From: Panaeolus papilionaceus
Taxonomy: Eukaryota; Basidiomycota; Agaricomycetes; Agaricales
DNA: 64,000 bases
Direction: 5' to 3'
Assembly (NCBI GenBank): GCA_015501605.1
Contig: JADNRZ010000001.1
Span: 3,162,001 to 3,226,000, forward strand
In this document: positions 48,642 to 59,848 of the stretch, piece after piece
Layout: every line of letters begins with the position of its first letter
How positions within the stretch are numbered: the stretch's first letter is position 1
Made by a program: the position numbers and the translations under genes
The notes under the pieces: model-generated
What the model was told of the DNA's origin: nothing
The model's database searches: none
What the model saw: the letters and a program-made list of their open reading frames with translations, nothing else

Positions 48642-48725
48642 GGCTACCTGGCGCAATGGTAGCGCGTTTGGCTTCGACGGCTTAACGGTACCAAAAGGTT
48701 GCAGGTTCGATCCCTGCGGTGGTCA
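48642..48725 (+). tRNA. tRNA-Arg(UCG) with a 12-nt intron
   Basis: The full cloverleaf was read by eye. The acceptor GGCTACC pairs with GGTGGTC (two G-U pairs), with discriminator A. The D-arm has GCGC stems, the anticodon stem is TTTGG/CCAAA, and the T-arm GCAGG/CCTGC encloses TTCGATC. The 7-nt mature loop gives anticodon TCG (48674-48676). The intron CGGCTTAACGGT (48678-48689) sits one base after the anticodon, the canonical position. Discriminator and stems are intact, so it is probably functional. Confidence 0.88.
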
Positions 48726-50503
48726 TTTAATCTTTTGCTTTTTTCCCTCGGAGATTTGGGATCAACTACACTTCATTTTGGAGGTTCGACCCCCATGGTC
48801 TGCTGGCACTTCACCACATGTCGTCCACTAAGAACAGTAGAGGCGCTCAGGGAACATTGACTTTTAGTGAGTCACTACGACTATTTGAGTGTTGGTGACG
48901 TTGTGCACAGATATCTCGGGATTTAGAGTCACCGTCGGACGACAGAAGATTGAGTCGTGAGGGTCATTTCATTCCAAGATGGTCAGTACAACAAGCTATA
49001 ACAACAACATGGTACATTAATGTCCCCAGACATCTTTTTCATCCACGACCAGCACAACCACCCATACCTCAGCTTGAGTGTCACTACTATAAGTATTTCT
49101 GTCCAAGTCTAGACTGCTCAAGCACTTCTCGTCCACAAATATCGTCCAAAGTCCAGCGGAGATTACTAGTACTTAGCAGTGGATCCGCCAATTGGTTGAG
49201 GTGCAGGATTTGTGCGATAGTATCCAAGCCTTCGATATCCGAGGCCTTGAGTGTCTCTATTGATATTACTTGTATTAGATCCTGATCACTGACAAGGCGG
49301 TCATGACCGTTGTGGCAGTGTGGGTAGGCAGGCTCACGCCGTATATAGTCATTAAAATGTACATACTGTCTCTATCACCATGATCACATTGTAGCCGCCG
49401 TGCCTGCCTGCTCGTGTCCACCGTATCTCAGCCACCGCGCACGCTATTCCATATACCAGTTCATGCACCTCCATTTCAGAAGTGCGTCGAATATTAATTT
49501 CTACTGAGGCTCTGATAGAAACGTCGATATGTCGCCATTGGGCTTTGTGGTGTTGTCTGTGGTCATGGGTTACGTAGCCGTTGATTGGTGCTGATGGCGG
49601 CTGATGTCGAGGAATATAGGGAACAGGGGCTCCCGACAAAAGAAGTAAATTCTTCCATATTTGGAAAGAGTAGCGACTGAGGCCTGAGGAATGCCTCAGT
49701 CATCTCTTGCATTGGAAGTCAATTCAAAGCCCCTGATAATAATCCACAAATGAGCTTACACTTAGCAGGTGGTTTGACACCCAGCAGAATTTTTAAAGAC
49801 ACACTGGGAGTGGATTCAGCAATGATTCAGAGCCAGCGGCACAATAAATGTTATAAAGCTCCAATAACCCAAAAATCTCGAAGCGTGTCATGATTAAACA
49901 TGAACTAAACAGAGTCCATAACAGGATGTATCATGTAAGTGGGGCACGACCGCTCGTCGGGTAATATATGAATTTCGCACTTCTACAAAGCGCGGAGGGG
50001 TTTTTCAAGGGTTTTTCTTCGCACCGTGACATTGATTTGAAGCATTGGGCGCTGGACAAGGCCTTGGCCATCCTTCGCACAAACAATTCGGGACGATTTT
50101 GTCTTCTCCCGCGTCAGCCGGCAAAACATTTGATCGGCCTAACCAATGTTGATGCGGTTTCAGATTCGCGGTTTGAATTCCCATTTGATGTGATCAGTAA
50201 AAATGCTGTCTTGTGTTTCGTACATAAAATGTGAGCGGAACCACGTGTATGCTTCTTCGCACAGCGGACAAGTCGCCCATCCCAGAGCCCTAGCCCTGAC
50301 CTCGAGGCCCAAGCCCTTAGCGAGGATTCTGAACCTCGTGTAGTATCTGGAACGCAACTTCACCGGGCTTCCTCTACCGTCCGCAGTGAAGAAAACTGTG
50401 AGTATCATACCTCGTAGTATAAAGGGCGTCATGAATTAGTTAAATATTCAGCATCGAGCCCAGTTGAAACCCCCTTGTAGCACCAGTCCCACGACACACC
50501 CAG
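48726..50503. other. gene-poor interval
   Basis: No supported gene lies here. A minus-strand open frame at 49352-49639 (95 codons, with VHELVYGIACAVAEIRW) has a plausible composition but no recognised domain or splice partner. The promoter of the dead KP4-like copy lies at the right end (TATAAAG at 50418-50424). Confidence 0.45.
50418..50424 (+). promoter_or_regulatory. TATA box upstream of the dead KP4-like copy
   Basis: TATAAAG is followed about 30 bp downstream by ATTCAGCATC. The same arrangement lies upstream of the intact copy, so the promoter was duplicated together with the gene. Confidence 0.55.
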
Positions 50504-50954
50504 GTAAATCTCAACTCGCCATTTACTCAACTCTTCTCCTCTCGACCTTGGTGGTCACTGTGGAAGCACTAGGTATCGACTGCCGAGGTAGTTTCCGATG
50601 CGACAAAATCGACGGTCGCGCCGCCCAGCTCCTTAACCAGTACATTCAAGGCGTACCCGACAATAGGTGGTAAAACAATGGCTAGCAAATTGCCTGCATT
50701 GGCAGTCCCTGCGGAAAGAATGGCACCTGTGCTTCCTTGCAGAAGACGGGAGGAGCCTTGTATCCCTGGGCATAGGTGCACGAGGTGTGGGAGTGTACCG
50801 TATTACTGTATGTGCTTTTCCTTTTTCTGTTTCGTGTTGAATGGACTGACCAGGTATTTTGATGTCCTGTGTAGACATTGACGAAAATGACAATGTCGAC
50901 GATGGAGCGCTTACCTTCGATTTTGTCACCAATCCATGCAATGGCGCTGATTAG
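50504..50954 (+). pseudogene. KP4-like killer-toxin-family pseudogene
   Basis: Closely related to the intact KP4-like gene 2 kb downstream, in the same orientation, with the same two-exon layout and a similar promoter. The defects visible are loss of the start codon at the aligned position, an in-frame TAA shortly after the PDNRW block, and frame changes after it. The signal-like segment (LLLSTLVVTVEALG) and the GIDCRGS cysteine block remain readable. The second exon from about 50878 still ends in a normal TAG. No functional secreted product is expected. Confidence 0.75.
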
Positions 50955-52396
50955 GGCCTTTGCCCATATAAAGCCTGAGTCGCGACTCCGCTCGCTTCAA
51001 GAAGAGTCTAAAATGGCCCATGAATGATATTCTTGGTATTCTGATGTATTAAATATTTTTTAATAACTTTACTAAGCACTTATATCGACAAGAAGATTAT
51101 GACACGAAGATAGCTGAGGGCGCATGCAACTGTCAACGTATCGATGGAACATACCTGTAGCACGAGGGCGCTTAATTGATCAACCGGGCGGTTGCTTTGT
51201 AAAGTTGCGAGTCCTTTCTGTACCATGTGATTCATCGCGTGATGAATAAAATGTGCATTAATGTAAGAATGAGGTCATATTTTCTGAACTACTGCTCGAA
51301 TCAGCTCTAGTGAGAATAAGATCTCGCGGAATGAGAAATATGGACCGCTCTGGAACCCCCAAATTGAAACCCAGGCCAGCACCACCGGAGTCAGCGAAAG
51401 CATTGTCGCATCACTTATTTTTCCCTTTAAAATCAACTTGGGAGGTTTGTTCTAGTCTATTAATATACATACACATCACCGACAGGAACGCATGAACAAC
51501 GTTGCTCAGTACTTACTGTGAGCCACTGGTGGGAAAATAAAAGCAATGTGGGATTTCCGAACCGATGGATCAGCTGTTCGTACCACTGTTCGGATCCGTC
51601 ATTCTTTCAACTCAACACGATCCCAAGACGTCAGTACTATTTTTAGATTTCAGTGCAATCACAGTAGTGTTACGACTAACTTGGAATATGATAGTCTTCA
51701 TACCGGCGCTCTTGGTACCCACACTAGGTACACGTTACAACGCTCGTGGATACTTCATTCTGAGTCGACTTGATCGGGATTGTACGAGTGACATCGGCCT
51801 CTCAATACAATTTCTTATTGGGAAGTACAGGTGCAGTCGGCCGACCAGCGCTAACTATATGCAGAGGGATATACTGCGTGCGTTAGGTGAATGCAGTGAC
51901 GGTAGGTTGCTTCTAACGACTAGTAGCTCCAATTTAATTTGTAATGCTCGTAAAATTGCCTTTCGAAACTTCTGCGGTGAGACTTTGAGGACCTCACCTA
52001 AAAATACTATGGCGATGTTCTGCCCAGCAAGCGTCACCTCGAGAAAGAAATTTTCAGGGTTTTAGACACTGTTTTATGCCCTCGAGAAGCGCTAGCATTT
52101 GTGCGCGAAGGTCAATTTCTAGGCTTCGTTTCACCATGTTGCTTCATTGCAGGTCGGCATGGGCTCCTCTATGAAAAGAATCTGATGAAGCGAAGAGAAG
52201 CATCGGCCTTGTAACTGTTAATGTGATAGCTTCGAACACAACCTCCCACCATGAAGGCTATAGTGTGGAGCACAACGCCGTGTTATGCGTTTCACTGCAC
52301 ATGTATGACAAAGTCCTTGCGCGCATTGAGTGCCATATTCAGAAGAGTTAACGGAAAGAGCTGGATACAGCCTCAATTGGGTCGAGTTGCTGAGGG
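50955..52396. other. intergenic between KP4-like copies
   Basis: No supported gene lies here. An open frame of 166 codons at 51565-52065 has no motif, no paralog and no codon pattern that I trust. A stretch near 51171-51205 resembles one near 58548-58582 (see findings). Confidence 0.45.
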
Positions 52397-52403
52397 TATA
52401 AAG
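52397..52403 (+). promoter_or_regulatory. TATA box of the KP4-like gene
   Basis: TATAAAG lies 170 bp upstream of the start codon, with ATTCAGCATC about 20-30 bp further on as a likely start-site region. The layout is conserved with the dead copy at 50418. Confidence 0.55.
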
Positions 52404-52572
52404 AGTGTGGTCAAAAACAATATTCAGCATCAAGCTCGGAAACCCCAAGCAGCGATATCAGCCTCATACAAAGGTGAGAGTGTCCTCAGCGATTTCTCGT
52501 TCCTCATATGCGTCTCTTCCGCTACTAATAATTGACTACCTGCAGGTTTAAAACCAACACACCAAATCCAAC

Positions 52573-53061
52573 ATGCAATTCGCCTCTATCGTTCAACTCG
52601 CCGCCCTCTTGGCCACTATGGGAGCCACCGTCCAAGCCATCGGCATCAACTGCCAGGGTAGCGGTCGCTGCGGTGAAGCCTCCACCACGGCCTCCAACGA
52701 CCTCAACAGGTTCATCCAGAACATCCCCGACGACAAGTGGTTCAACAACGGCCAGCAAATTGCCTGCGTCGCTACTAAGAGCGGCTCTCGCGATGGCATC
52801 TGCGCCTTCTTACAAAACACCGGAGGCACCAACGGCAAGAAGATTAAGGAGCTTGCTCCCTACATTCCTGGACATGGATGCTCCAGGTGTGGAAGTGTCC
52901 CTTACTACTGTAGGTCTTTTGTCATTCTTACCCTTGGATGAATTCTGAGTCCTCCCTGAATTTCAGTCCCCGAAGGCAACAACGATGTCAAGGATGGCGC
53001 TCTTACTTTCAACTTTGTTACCAGCCCCTGCAACGCACCTGGCGGTAACGGTCTTTGCTAA
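52573..53061 (+). CDS. KP4-like killer-toxin-family small secreted protein
   Basis: Two exons (52573-52909 and 52967-53061) sum to 432 nt (143 aa). A signal peptide covers about residues 1-22 (MQFASIVQLAALLATMGATV). The mature part starts near IGINCQGSGRCG, the conserved opening of the KP4 family, and continues with NNGQQIACV, CAFLQNTGG and HGCSRCGSVP. The second exon ends in a Cys-containing tail. Eight or more cysteines suggest disulfide pairing. KP4 from an Ustilago virus blocks calcium channels of competing fungi, and fungal homologs are chromosomal, so activity of this protein is unknown. It is the only intact member among three copies in this window. A TATA box lies 170 bp upstream. Confidence 0.85.
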
Positions 53062-53628
53062 ATATGGACTCTAAGACAACTCCAGCATATGTAGTTCATA
53101 TATTTCATACTGTTTATAATGATTTGGCCTGTGAATCATTTGTTCTTTAACTAGTCGACTATGCTGTGTCTCTGATCTACTTTTATGAATTTGTTGTCCG
53201 CAATGCTATACCGTTTTTTGGACATCGCATACGACTTGAAATGTCATAGCCAAGCACTTTCTGAGTTGTTTAAAAGCACCCTTCTCAAATATACACTGAA
53301 ATGCCGTTGAGATAAACAATCTCAGTCCTGCATGACTTTCAAGCTTGCAGGGAAGATGACAGGGGCAATTCGACTAAAAATGGAGCCACGAGTTTGTTTG
53401 ACCACGATCACGAGAACACGACGCGTCTGATCAACATCCGATATTCCAATCAATTTACTCAAGAGTTTATTTATTTTTATTTCCTCAACACCCAACACGC
53501 TCCCCATCCACCTCTTTCCTTCATTCACAACATCGCGTCAACGCGTCACTTGGCATAAAGCGCCATTTCACGCCTTTGTGGCCGAGTCAGAAGGGAATAA
53601 AGCGAGCAAAAAAGAGAACAGAGCCACA
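53062..53628. other. intergenic, no gene seen
   Basis: Contains the 3' end of the KP4-like gene and the CDC7 upstream region. A GTG at 53578 extends the CDC7 frame, but it is not an ATG and is not used. Confidence 0.55.
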
Positions 53629-56600
53629 ATGCACGCCCTCTCGCACCACTCTTCCAACCCCCTCGAAGCTCACTCTTCCGATCCAATTAACAGAAATTAT
53701 AAACGAATGATGTCAGCCGCGACACGGAGAAACATGCTGAACAACGCGTACGACTTGGACTATGTCGCGTCCTCTGATGACCCACTGTCAATTGGGCAGG
53801 GTCTCGCGATGGGATTGGCGACGGAGGAGGGGACGAGCAGGCTTATGGGACCGGCAATTGCAGCTGGACGCGTCCCTGCGAGTATGCTTGCGTATGAGCT
53901 TGATGAGGCGATGATAAGTGAGGATGAGCTGGGCACACCAGTGAAGGGAGAGGCGGTTTTAGTCACGCCTGTGAAGCAGGGGAAGCAGAAGCAGAGGAGG
54001 AGAAGGGTGATTGATAGTGATGATGAAGATGAAATGGCACAAGTGGGGATGTTAGATCAGATGCCAATAGAGGAAGAGGAAGAGGATAACGAGAGGGATG
54101 CAGAGGGAGAGGACGATGATCTGATGGGTGTTGAAGAGGAGTTGATGTATACTACACACACGGTTGAGGGGATGGATATGGACCTCGAAGGCGTCGAGGA
54201 CATGCAATATGAAGGATATGAAGAGTTCACCCTGGACTCTGACTCTGACGATATGCACGACGACACGCTCGTGATGGATGACGTCGAAGGCCTCTCACCA
54301 CTCTCATCACCACAATCCTCACGACCACCTTCACCTGATGAATATAATTCGATTAAATCACGCTCAACGGAAGAACAATACGAAATTATGAAAGAGATCG
54401 TGGAGCTCAATAAAGCTGTTCCTGACCTTGGACTTTACTACGACTTGGTGGATCGCCTGGGGACAGGCACGTTCTCGTCTGTATACAAGGCTGTGGATAT
54501 GGACTACTCATCCTGGGACAACCGGCCATGGCTAGGCAATCACCCTCCCGATAGCAGTGCCTTTTATCAGTCTGCTGGTCCGGGGTATCGTGGCTGGGGA
54601 GGACGAGCTGCGAAGAAGAGGGTCGTAGACGAAGACACTGGGGAGGAAAAGTACGAATGGGCTGTCGAGCTTTCTCCTTCTGGCGGCGTAGTTGTTCCCA
54701 AAGAACCTGAAGGGAAAGTGTTTGTGGCAATCAAGAGAATATATAACACCAGTGGGCCTGATAGGATTCGGAACGAGCTAGAGATATTGGAGACTTGCAG
54801 GAGTTGTCGCCATACTTCGCAGTTGATTACTGCGTTCAGGGATAAAGACCAAGTGGTCATTGTGCTGCCCTATCAGAGAAATCTCGACTTCAGAGTAAGT
54901 CTCCTTTTACGTGATTGGACGCGTTTCTTATGAGCTTTACCTGTAGGAATATTATCAGACCCTGCCTTTGGAGGGTGTTAAATGCTATATGCGATGCTTG
55001 TTGCGCGCCCTACGTGATATTCACTCGCGGGGAATCATCCACCGCGATGTCAAGCCTGCTAATTTCCTGTACGACCCCTTCACAGGAGTTGGCACGTTAT
55101 GCGACTTTGGTCTTGCTTCTGTATGTCTCCTTGATTTACTTTTGCACAAGGTGTATGCTAACGAAAGGTAATGTCAACAGCATATGGAAACACACGCCTC
55201 AGTAGGCCGATGTTTCCACACGGGTTATCTGTCAGAGAAAGAGCCACATGGCCGGAATCTCGCTCTTGAGAAGCCTCTGAAGGAGAGAACAAAGATGATG
55301 CAAATCCAGGCGAGGGAATACGTGAAGAGTCCTGCAGAGAAGGTCGGGTATCCTGATAACGACCGTAGGTGGGTTAATAGCTCTACAACGCGTCCACCTC
55401 AGTCAATTGAGTCATGATTTTTTCCCATCATTGCAGACCCCAGAACAAAGCTAACCGTGCTGGAACGCGTGGTTTCCGTGCTCCTGAGGTATTGCTGAAG
55501 TGCACGAGTCAAACTGGAGGTAATAGCCCAAACATTTATTTGATTTCATTCCAGCAAGGTTCTGACGCGTTTCATGCATCTAGCTATCGATGTCTGGGCA
55601 TCAGGAATCATTTTGTTATTCTTTCTCACTCACAAATTCCCTATCTTCCAATCCAACGACGACATCGAAGCACTGATGGAGATCGCTATCATCATCGGGC
55701 GCAAGAACATGGAAAAGACGGCCACATTGCACAGTACGCCTTATTGTCATTTCCTCGCCTTTCTCTCAGGCCAGATTCTAATCTCTCAAAAATCTCACTA
55801 GGCAGAACATTCTCCACCAACGTCAAAGATGTCCCAGACGATGCCGTCACATGGGAAGAATTCGTCAAAAGGCTCAACCCGGATGTGCTCAAACCGAGTC
55901 GAAACGTCGATTATCGGTTTTACCCCTACAACAGCAAACACCGTGATGGGAGAGGTACCAAGTTCCCTCTGCCAGCGCATAATATTGTATCATCGCCTCT
56001 GGCTGCGAATACAGAGCTCCCTGATGTAGCAGTCGAACCGAATGTGAGTCAGGGTGCAAATGCTGGAGCGGATAGGTATTCGCCTGGGATTGAGGATTTG
56101 GAGAACGCCGCGACGGACAAAGGCAAGGGCAAGGATGAGCCTCATTACACCAAGGAGCAATTGGAGAGGCATGAGGGGAATATGAAGACTGCGTTCGCGC
56201 TTCTGGAGAAGCTGTTGAGGCCCGAGTCGACTAAGAGGATACCTCCTCGGGATGCGCTTGCTGAACCCTTCTTGAGAGAAAGGAGAAGGGTGGATCATGT
56301 CCCTGGGAACCAACAAGATGCAGATAACGACGAAGCCAACGCGAATGCGAAATACGAGTGGATAGACGACGACGAGTACATCCCTATCGACGCGGCCCCG
56401 AAGGCTGGCCGATCGACCCCTCAGTTCCGGGCTGTGTGTGCAGAACTGCACCATGAAAACAACGTGATTGAGGTGTACAAGAAGTGCCTTTGTGGGCATT
56501 CGTGTCATAAGAAACGACGGGCGCCGTCATGGCATGATGGAATGCCGATGGATGATATTGCTGAGCGCATGCGATTGGGGATGGGCGGGTCGGAAAATGG

Positions 56601-56910
56601 GGATGATGGGGATGCGGATTTGAACACGTATTTCCAGGATATTAGCCCTAGTCCTGTGAGGAATGGGGAGGACAGGATGTGGGAAGAGGAGTACGAGGGG
56701 GTTGTGAAGAGCAGGGAGGTGTTGGGTTCCGATGATGGGTTGGTGAGGGGTTTGAACGATGTGTGGGGTGAGGGTGAGGATGCGGATCTGTGGTGTGGGA
56801 GGTATAGGAGGAAACTTGTGCATGTGCCGAATGGGATGGGCGTTGCGATTGGGTCCAAGAGGCCTTGTGAGTACCATCGGGGTTATTGTTTTGATGGTAC
56901 AGAGGGCTAG
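53629..56910 (+). CDS. CDC7: Cdc7-like (Hsk1) replication-initiation protein kinase
   Basis: Six exons (53629-54894, 54947-55120, 55181-55368, 55437-55519, 55584-55733, 55802-56910) sum to 2970 nt (989 aa). The first 270 residues are acidic and disordered. The kinase domain has the glycine loop [13 protein letters not shown] (about 278), the VAIKRIY lysine (about 366), [11 protein letters not shown] (about 453), DFGLA (about 474), [15 protein letters not shown], and [11 protein letters not shown]. An insert between DFG and APE (about 65 residues) and another before the C-lobe end fit the Cdc7 kinase inserts. Cdc7 with its Dbf4 partner phosphorylates Mcm proteins to fire replication origins. 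The protein is much longer than yeast Cdc7 (507 aa) because of the N-terminus and inserts. The ATG at 53629 is the first Met in frame. Confidence 0.9.
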
Positions 56911-57149
56911 TTTGGTGGAAGATGCATAGATACATACATTTATTTTTGCAATTGATCATGGACTCCTGTACATAAATAAAAGGAAAAAACCTAGGAGTGG
57001 AAGGGAATAGCGATACAATATTGGGATAATCCTGATAATTAATTAATTAGTGTGTCCGATGTATCCCAGTTGTTTACAGCAGTGGTACAAAAGATGGAGA
57101 TCATATGGTGCAATGAGATCGTGATGATGATAAGCCCTCACTGCCAGAC

Positions 57150-57863
57150 TCAGATGTCGTACCCTGGTGGGTTTTCCACAGGCACACCAGCTACCATTGT
57201 GACTGTGCTTGACTCAGCAGGCATAGTATACGTAGCTGTGATGTTTCAAGCAGTTAGTTGACTGCAGGGTGTGCTATTTGTGTAAAAAGCGCTTACGCAG
57301 TCCCTCCTCCGCGTCCTCCGCATTCTGTCGTTTCATGTATATCGCCCGTTCTCTCGCTTTCTCAAGAAGGCTTACGAATTCGAACATGGCGCGATCTTTG
57401 AATCGGACCTCTACACGGGTTCCGTCGTTTAACCCGCCTTCTGCAGAGGGCTTCACGTCGAATGAGAGGTAGTTTGGACCAAAGGTTGGTTGTTCGAATC
57501 GGGTTGAGAGGATTGCGTGTAATGGTACTGAGAGAGACTCGAACGGTGCGTTAGGGTCCGTTACGAAGATAAACTGTAGACAGTTATGGTATGGCATTAG
57601 TAGTCATTCAATTTATATCATAGTAGGGTTATAGATTGAAACTCGAGCATCAAACGCACCCTTTGATCAGTCAACCAGACTTTACCCATTGATTTTAGGC
57701 GCTTTGAACCGCCTGATCCACCACTCGTGGATGAACCTGCTGGTGGAGCATCTGGGATTGTGATGAGCACGTCTACGCCCTTGTCGATTTGAGTGATGTT
57801 CATCTCATTCGGCAAAGGGATAGGGGAGTGATTGGAATTGAGCATTGTCCAGTTAAGAGCCAT
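57150..57863 (-). CDS. WBP2-like GRAM-domain protein with C-terminal PPxY
   Basis: Three exons were read. The first encodes MALNWTMLNSNHSPIPLPNE, then IDKGVDVLITIPD and KVWLTDQR. The second encodes FIFVTDPN, SLSVPLHAIL and RVEVRFKDRAMFEFVSLLEK. The last ends NPPGYDI at a TGA (57150-57152). The N-terminal fold matches the GRAM-like domain of WW-binding protein 2, and the PPGY is the classic WW-domain ligand. In animals WBP2 is a transcriptional co-activator linked to WW proteins. In fungi the role is unclear. The last exon was found by splicing across a GTAAGC donor, and without it the protein would lose the PY motif. It is convergent with CDC7. Confidence 0.82.
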
Positions 57864-58147
57864 GATGTATTATTTCTGGGTATTATGCGTTTCGTCGTCG
57901 TTGTCGTCTTTGCGGACGGTGATGGTGAAAGACAGAAGTGATGAAGATGATGATGGTCAAGAGATGGGAGGTACTAGAACTCCATCGAAGGTTGGCGAGC
58001 ACTGCACTGCCCCGGTGCCGATGATGCTCGCTTGGGGAATGACGATCAATCAAACAACAACCTCGCTTAGATTGTATACTCTGAGACAGTAAAAATATGC
58101 ACATGTGCAAGACCTATTGCTGCACTATGGGAAATTATTTTGCATGT

Positions 58148-58231
58148 GGCTACCTGGCGCAATGGTAGCGCGTTTGGCTTCGATGGCTTTACGGTACCAA
58201 AAGGTTGCAGGTTCGATCCCTGCGGTGGTCA
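58148..58231 (+). tRNA. tRNA-Arg(UCG), second copy, with a 12-nt intron
   Basis: Mature sequence identical by eye to the copy at 48642-48725, with the same stems and anticodon TCG (58180-58182). The intron at 58184-58195 differs at two of 12 positions (TGGCTTTACGGT). Intron divergence beside an unchanged mature tRNA suggests both copies are functional and under selection. Confidence 0.87.
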
Positions 58232-59848
58232 TTTAACCTTTTTACTCGATGGATTGCAGGCCCATAAGATGACTCCTTGCTTTCAGAGATCATATTGTAT
58301 ATTTTGGCCCATTGTGGGTTGTCTCCATCGACCGTTGTTATAATTCTGAATCACACCCACATTCGTTTTGTTCAGGTCAAGTGCTGGTGGCCTTTGTCCC
58401 ACAACATCCCTTCTTCACTATCAGACGTGGAGTCGGGTATCTCGCTAATACAGCCGTCACTGTCGGAGACCTTGCGCGCTCAGCAACATTGTCTCCGTTT
58501 AGGTGATACATAAGATTTGAAGCACAGGCAACGTAATCCGCTGCTGCACTTAATTCACCAGCAGGGCGACTGCTTTACATTTATAAGAACTCCAAAGCAC
58601 CAGTGACCGAAAGCCGCGGCGTGGCTTAGAACAGGTAAAGACGGATGATGTATTGTTTTGCTCGTCACGCGCCTGGCTGGCAAGGTAGAGGTGTACGGTA
58701 CCTTGGTTCCACCGAGCTCGAACTCTCGATACCGAGGTCGATACTAGCCACATGCAAATCCAAAAGTAAGAATCTATGACATTATGTATCCCCATCGCTG
58801 TTGACCATCATGTTGAAACCGCACCCGTTGCTAGAAGTTTACAATAATTCGAAAGTTCTGCTTCTTGGACTGGCTCCGGAGAATCACCAGTAAAATGCAT
58901 TCTGTAGACCATTAGCAAAAAAAGTGCGGAGTCTCGTAGAACTGCAGGATCTGCAGGATTTATTTGAAGTTCGAATATCCAAGTCATATACATAGAACCA
59001 TTGCCAAAGTCGCCAGAGTCAGCAGATGAGCGGAATCAGCAGAAAGTCCAGTAGTTTTTTTCAAGGCCGACTTTTGACCTCCGTGTTACAAAATGAAACA
59101 TAAAGGCATTCTAACGGAGTGGTCAAGAGTCATGACCCATTGTTCGTGCTGGGTTCATGATAGTGAGATGAGACGCATAGGAGCGTGCGACAACTCCATG
59201 TGCCAAAATTAGACGGAGATCAGGCTCTGTTCCTCTCTTCTGAACGGTGATGTCGACCTCCATCTGCTCGCGTTTTCTACTTTTTACATCGACTGAGCCG
59301 GACCGTCTGCCCCAGAATCCATAGATTATGCACATTTGCTGCCCATTTTTAAAATTCTATTTTATCAACGGTCGTCTGGCGGCCCGCAAGCGATACACAT
59401 GTTGATATTTTTTTTAGACCTCAAACCAAATTCCCAGTTCACGAAGGTATTCTTGACTATCATGGCGAGAAAAAAGTCTTTGCTTTGTCCTTTGGGTCTT
59501 TGAATTTGTGCTGATTTCGATAATTATTGGTACAGTGGCAGTTGCAGTGTGGTCCCTGATGTGCCTTTCACCCCTAAGCTCCAGTTGACACTGCACGCTT
59601 TGTATGATGGAGGCGTTGGCGATGTAAAGACAAATAACCCGAGGTGGTCTCATGCTGGACGACCTTGATGAAAAGGATACACGACTAGTGAAATTCGAAG
59701 GTATGTAAATCATTGGACATGGGTATCAATAAATAATTTCTTTATTGCTATACAAATCCGCGACTAAGTGGACTTGACAGTTGGCGATGGTCAGCCTTCA
59801 ACTTGCCTTTGGAAATGGAAGGCTGTGATGATAACGCGCTGTTTCTGC
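58232..59848. other. gene-poor interval
   Basis: No supported gene lies here. Minus-strand open frames at 59123-59335 and 59414-59713 read as plausible peptides but show no domain, start context or splice link. A short stretch near 58550 resembles 51175. Confidence 0.45.

Noticed and set aside
48642..48725. Reading the tRNA anticodon as another triplet without an intron
   Set aside because: Without the 12-nt intron the loop would be 19 nt. With the canonical intron site it is 7 nt and gives TCG.
49352..49639. A 95-codon minus-strand open frame
   Set aside because: Composition is plausible, but there is no domain, no start context and no relative that I could confirm.
51565..52065. A 166-codon open frame in the gap between KP4-like copies
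   Set aside because: No domain, no paralog, no splice structure. The frame runs through AT-rich intergenic DNA and looks like chance.
53578..53628. An N-terminal extension of CDC7 starting at GTG
   Set aside because: Fungal nuclear genes start at ATG. The first in-frame ATG is 53629.
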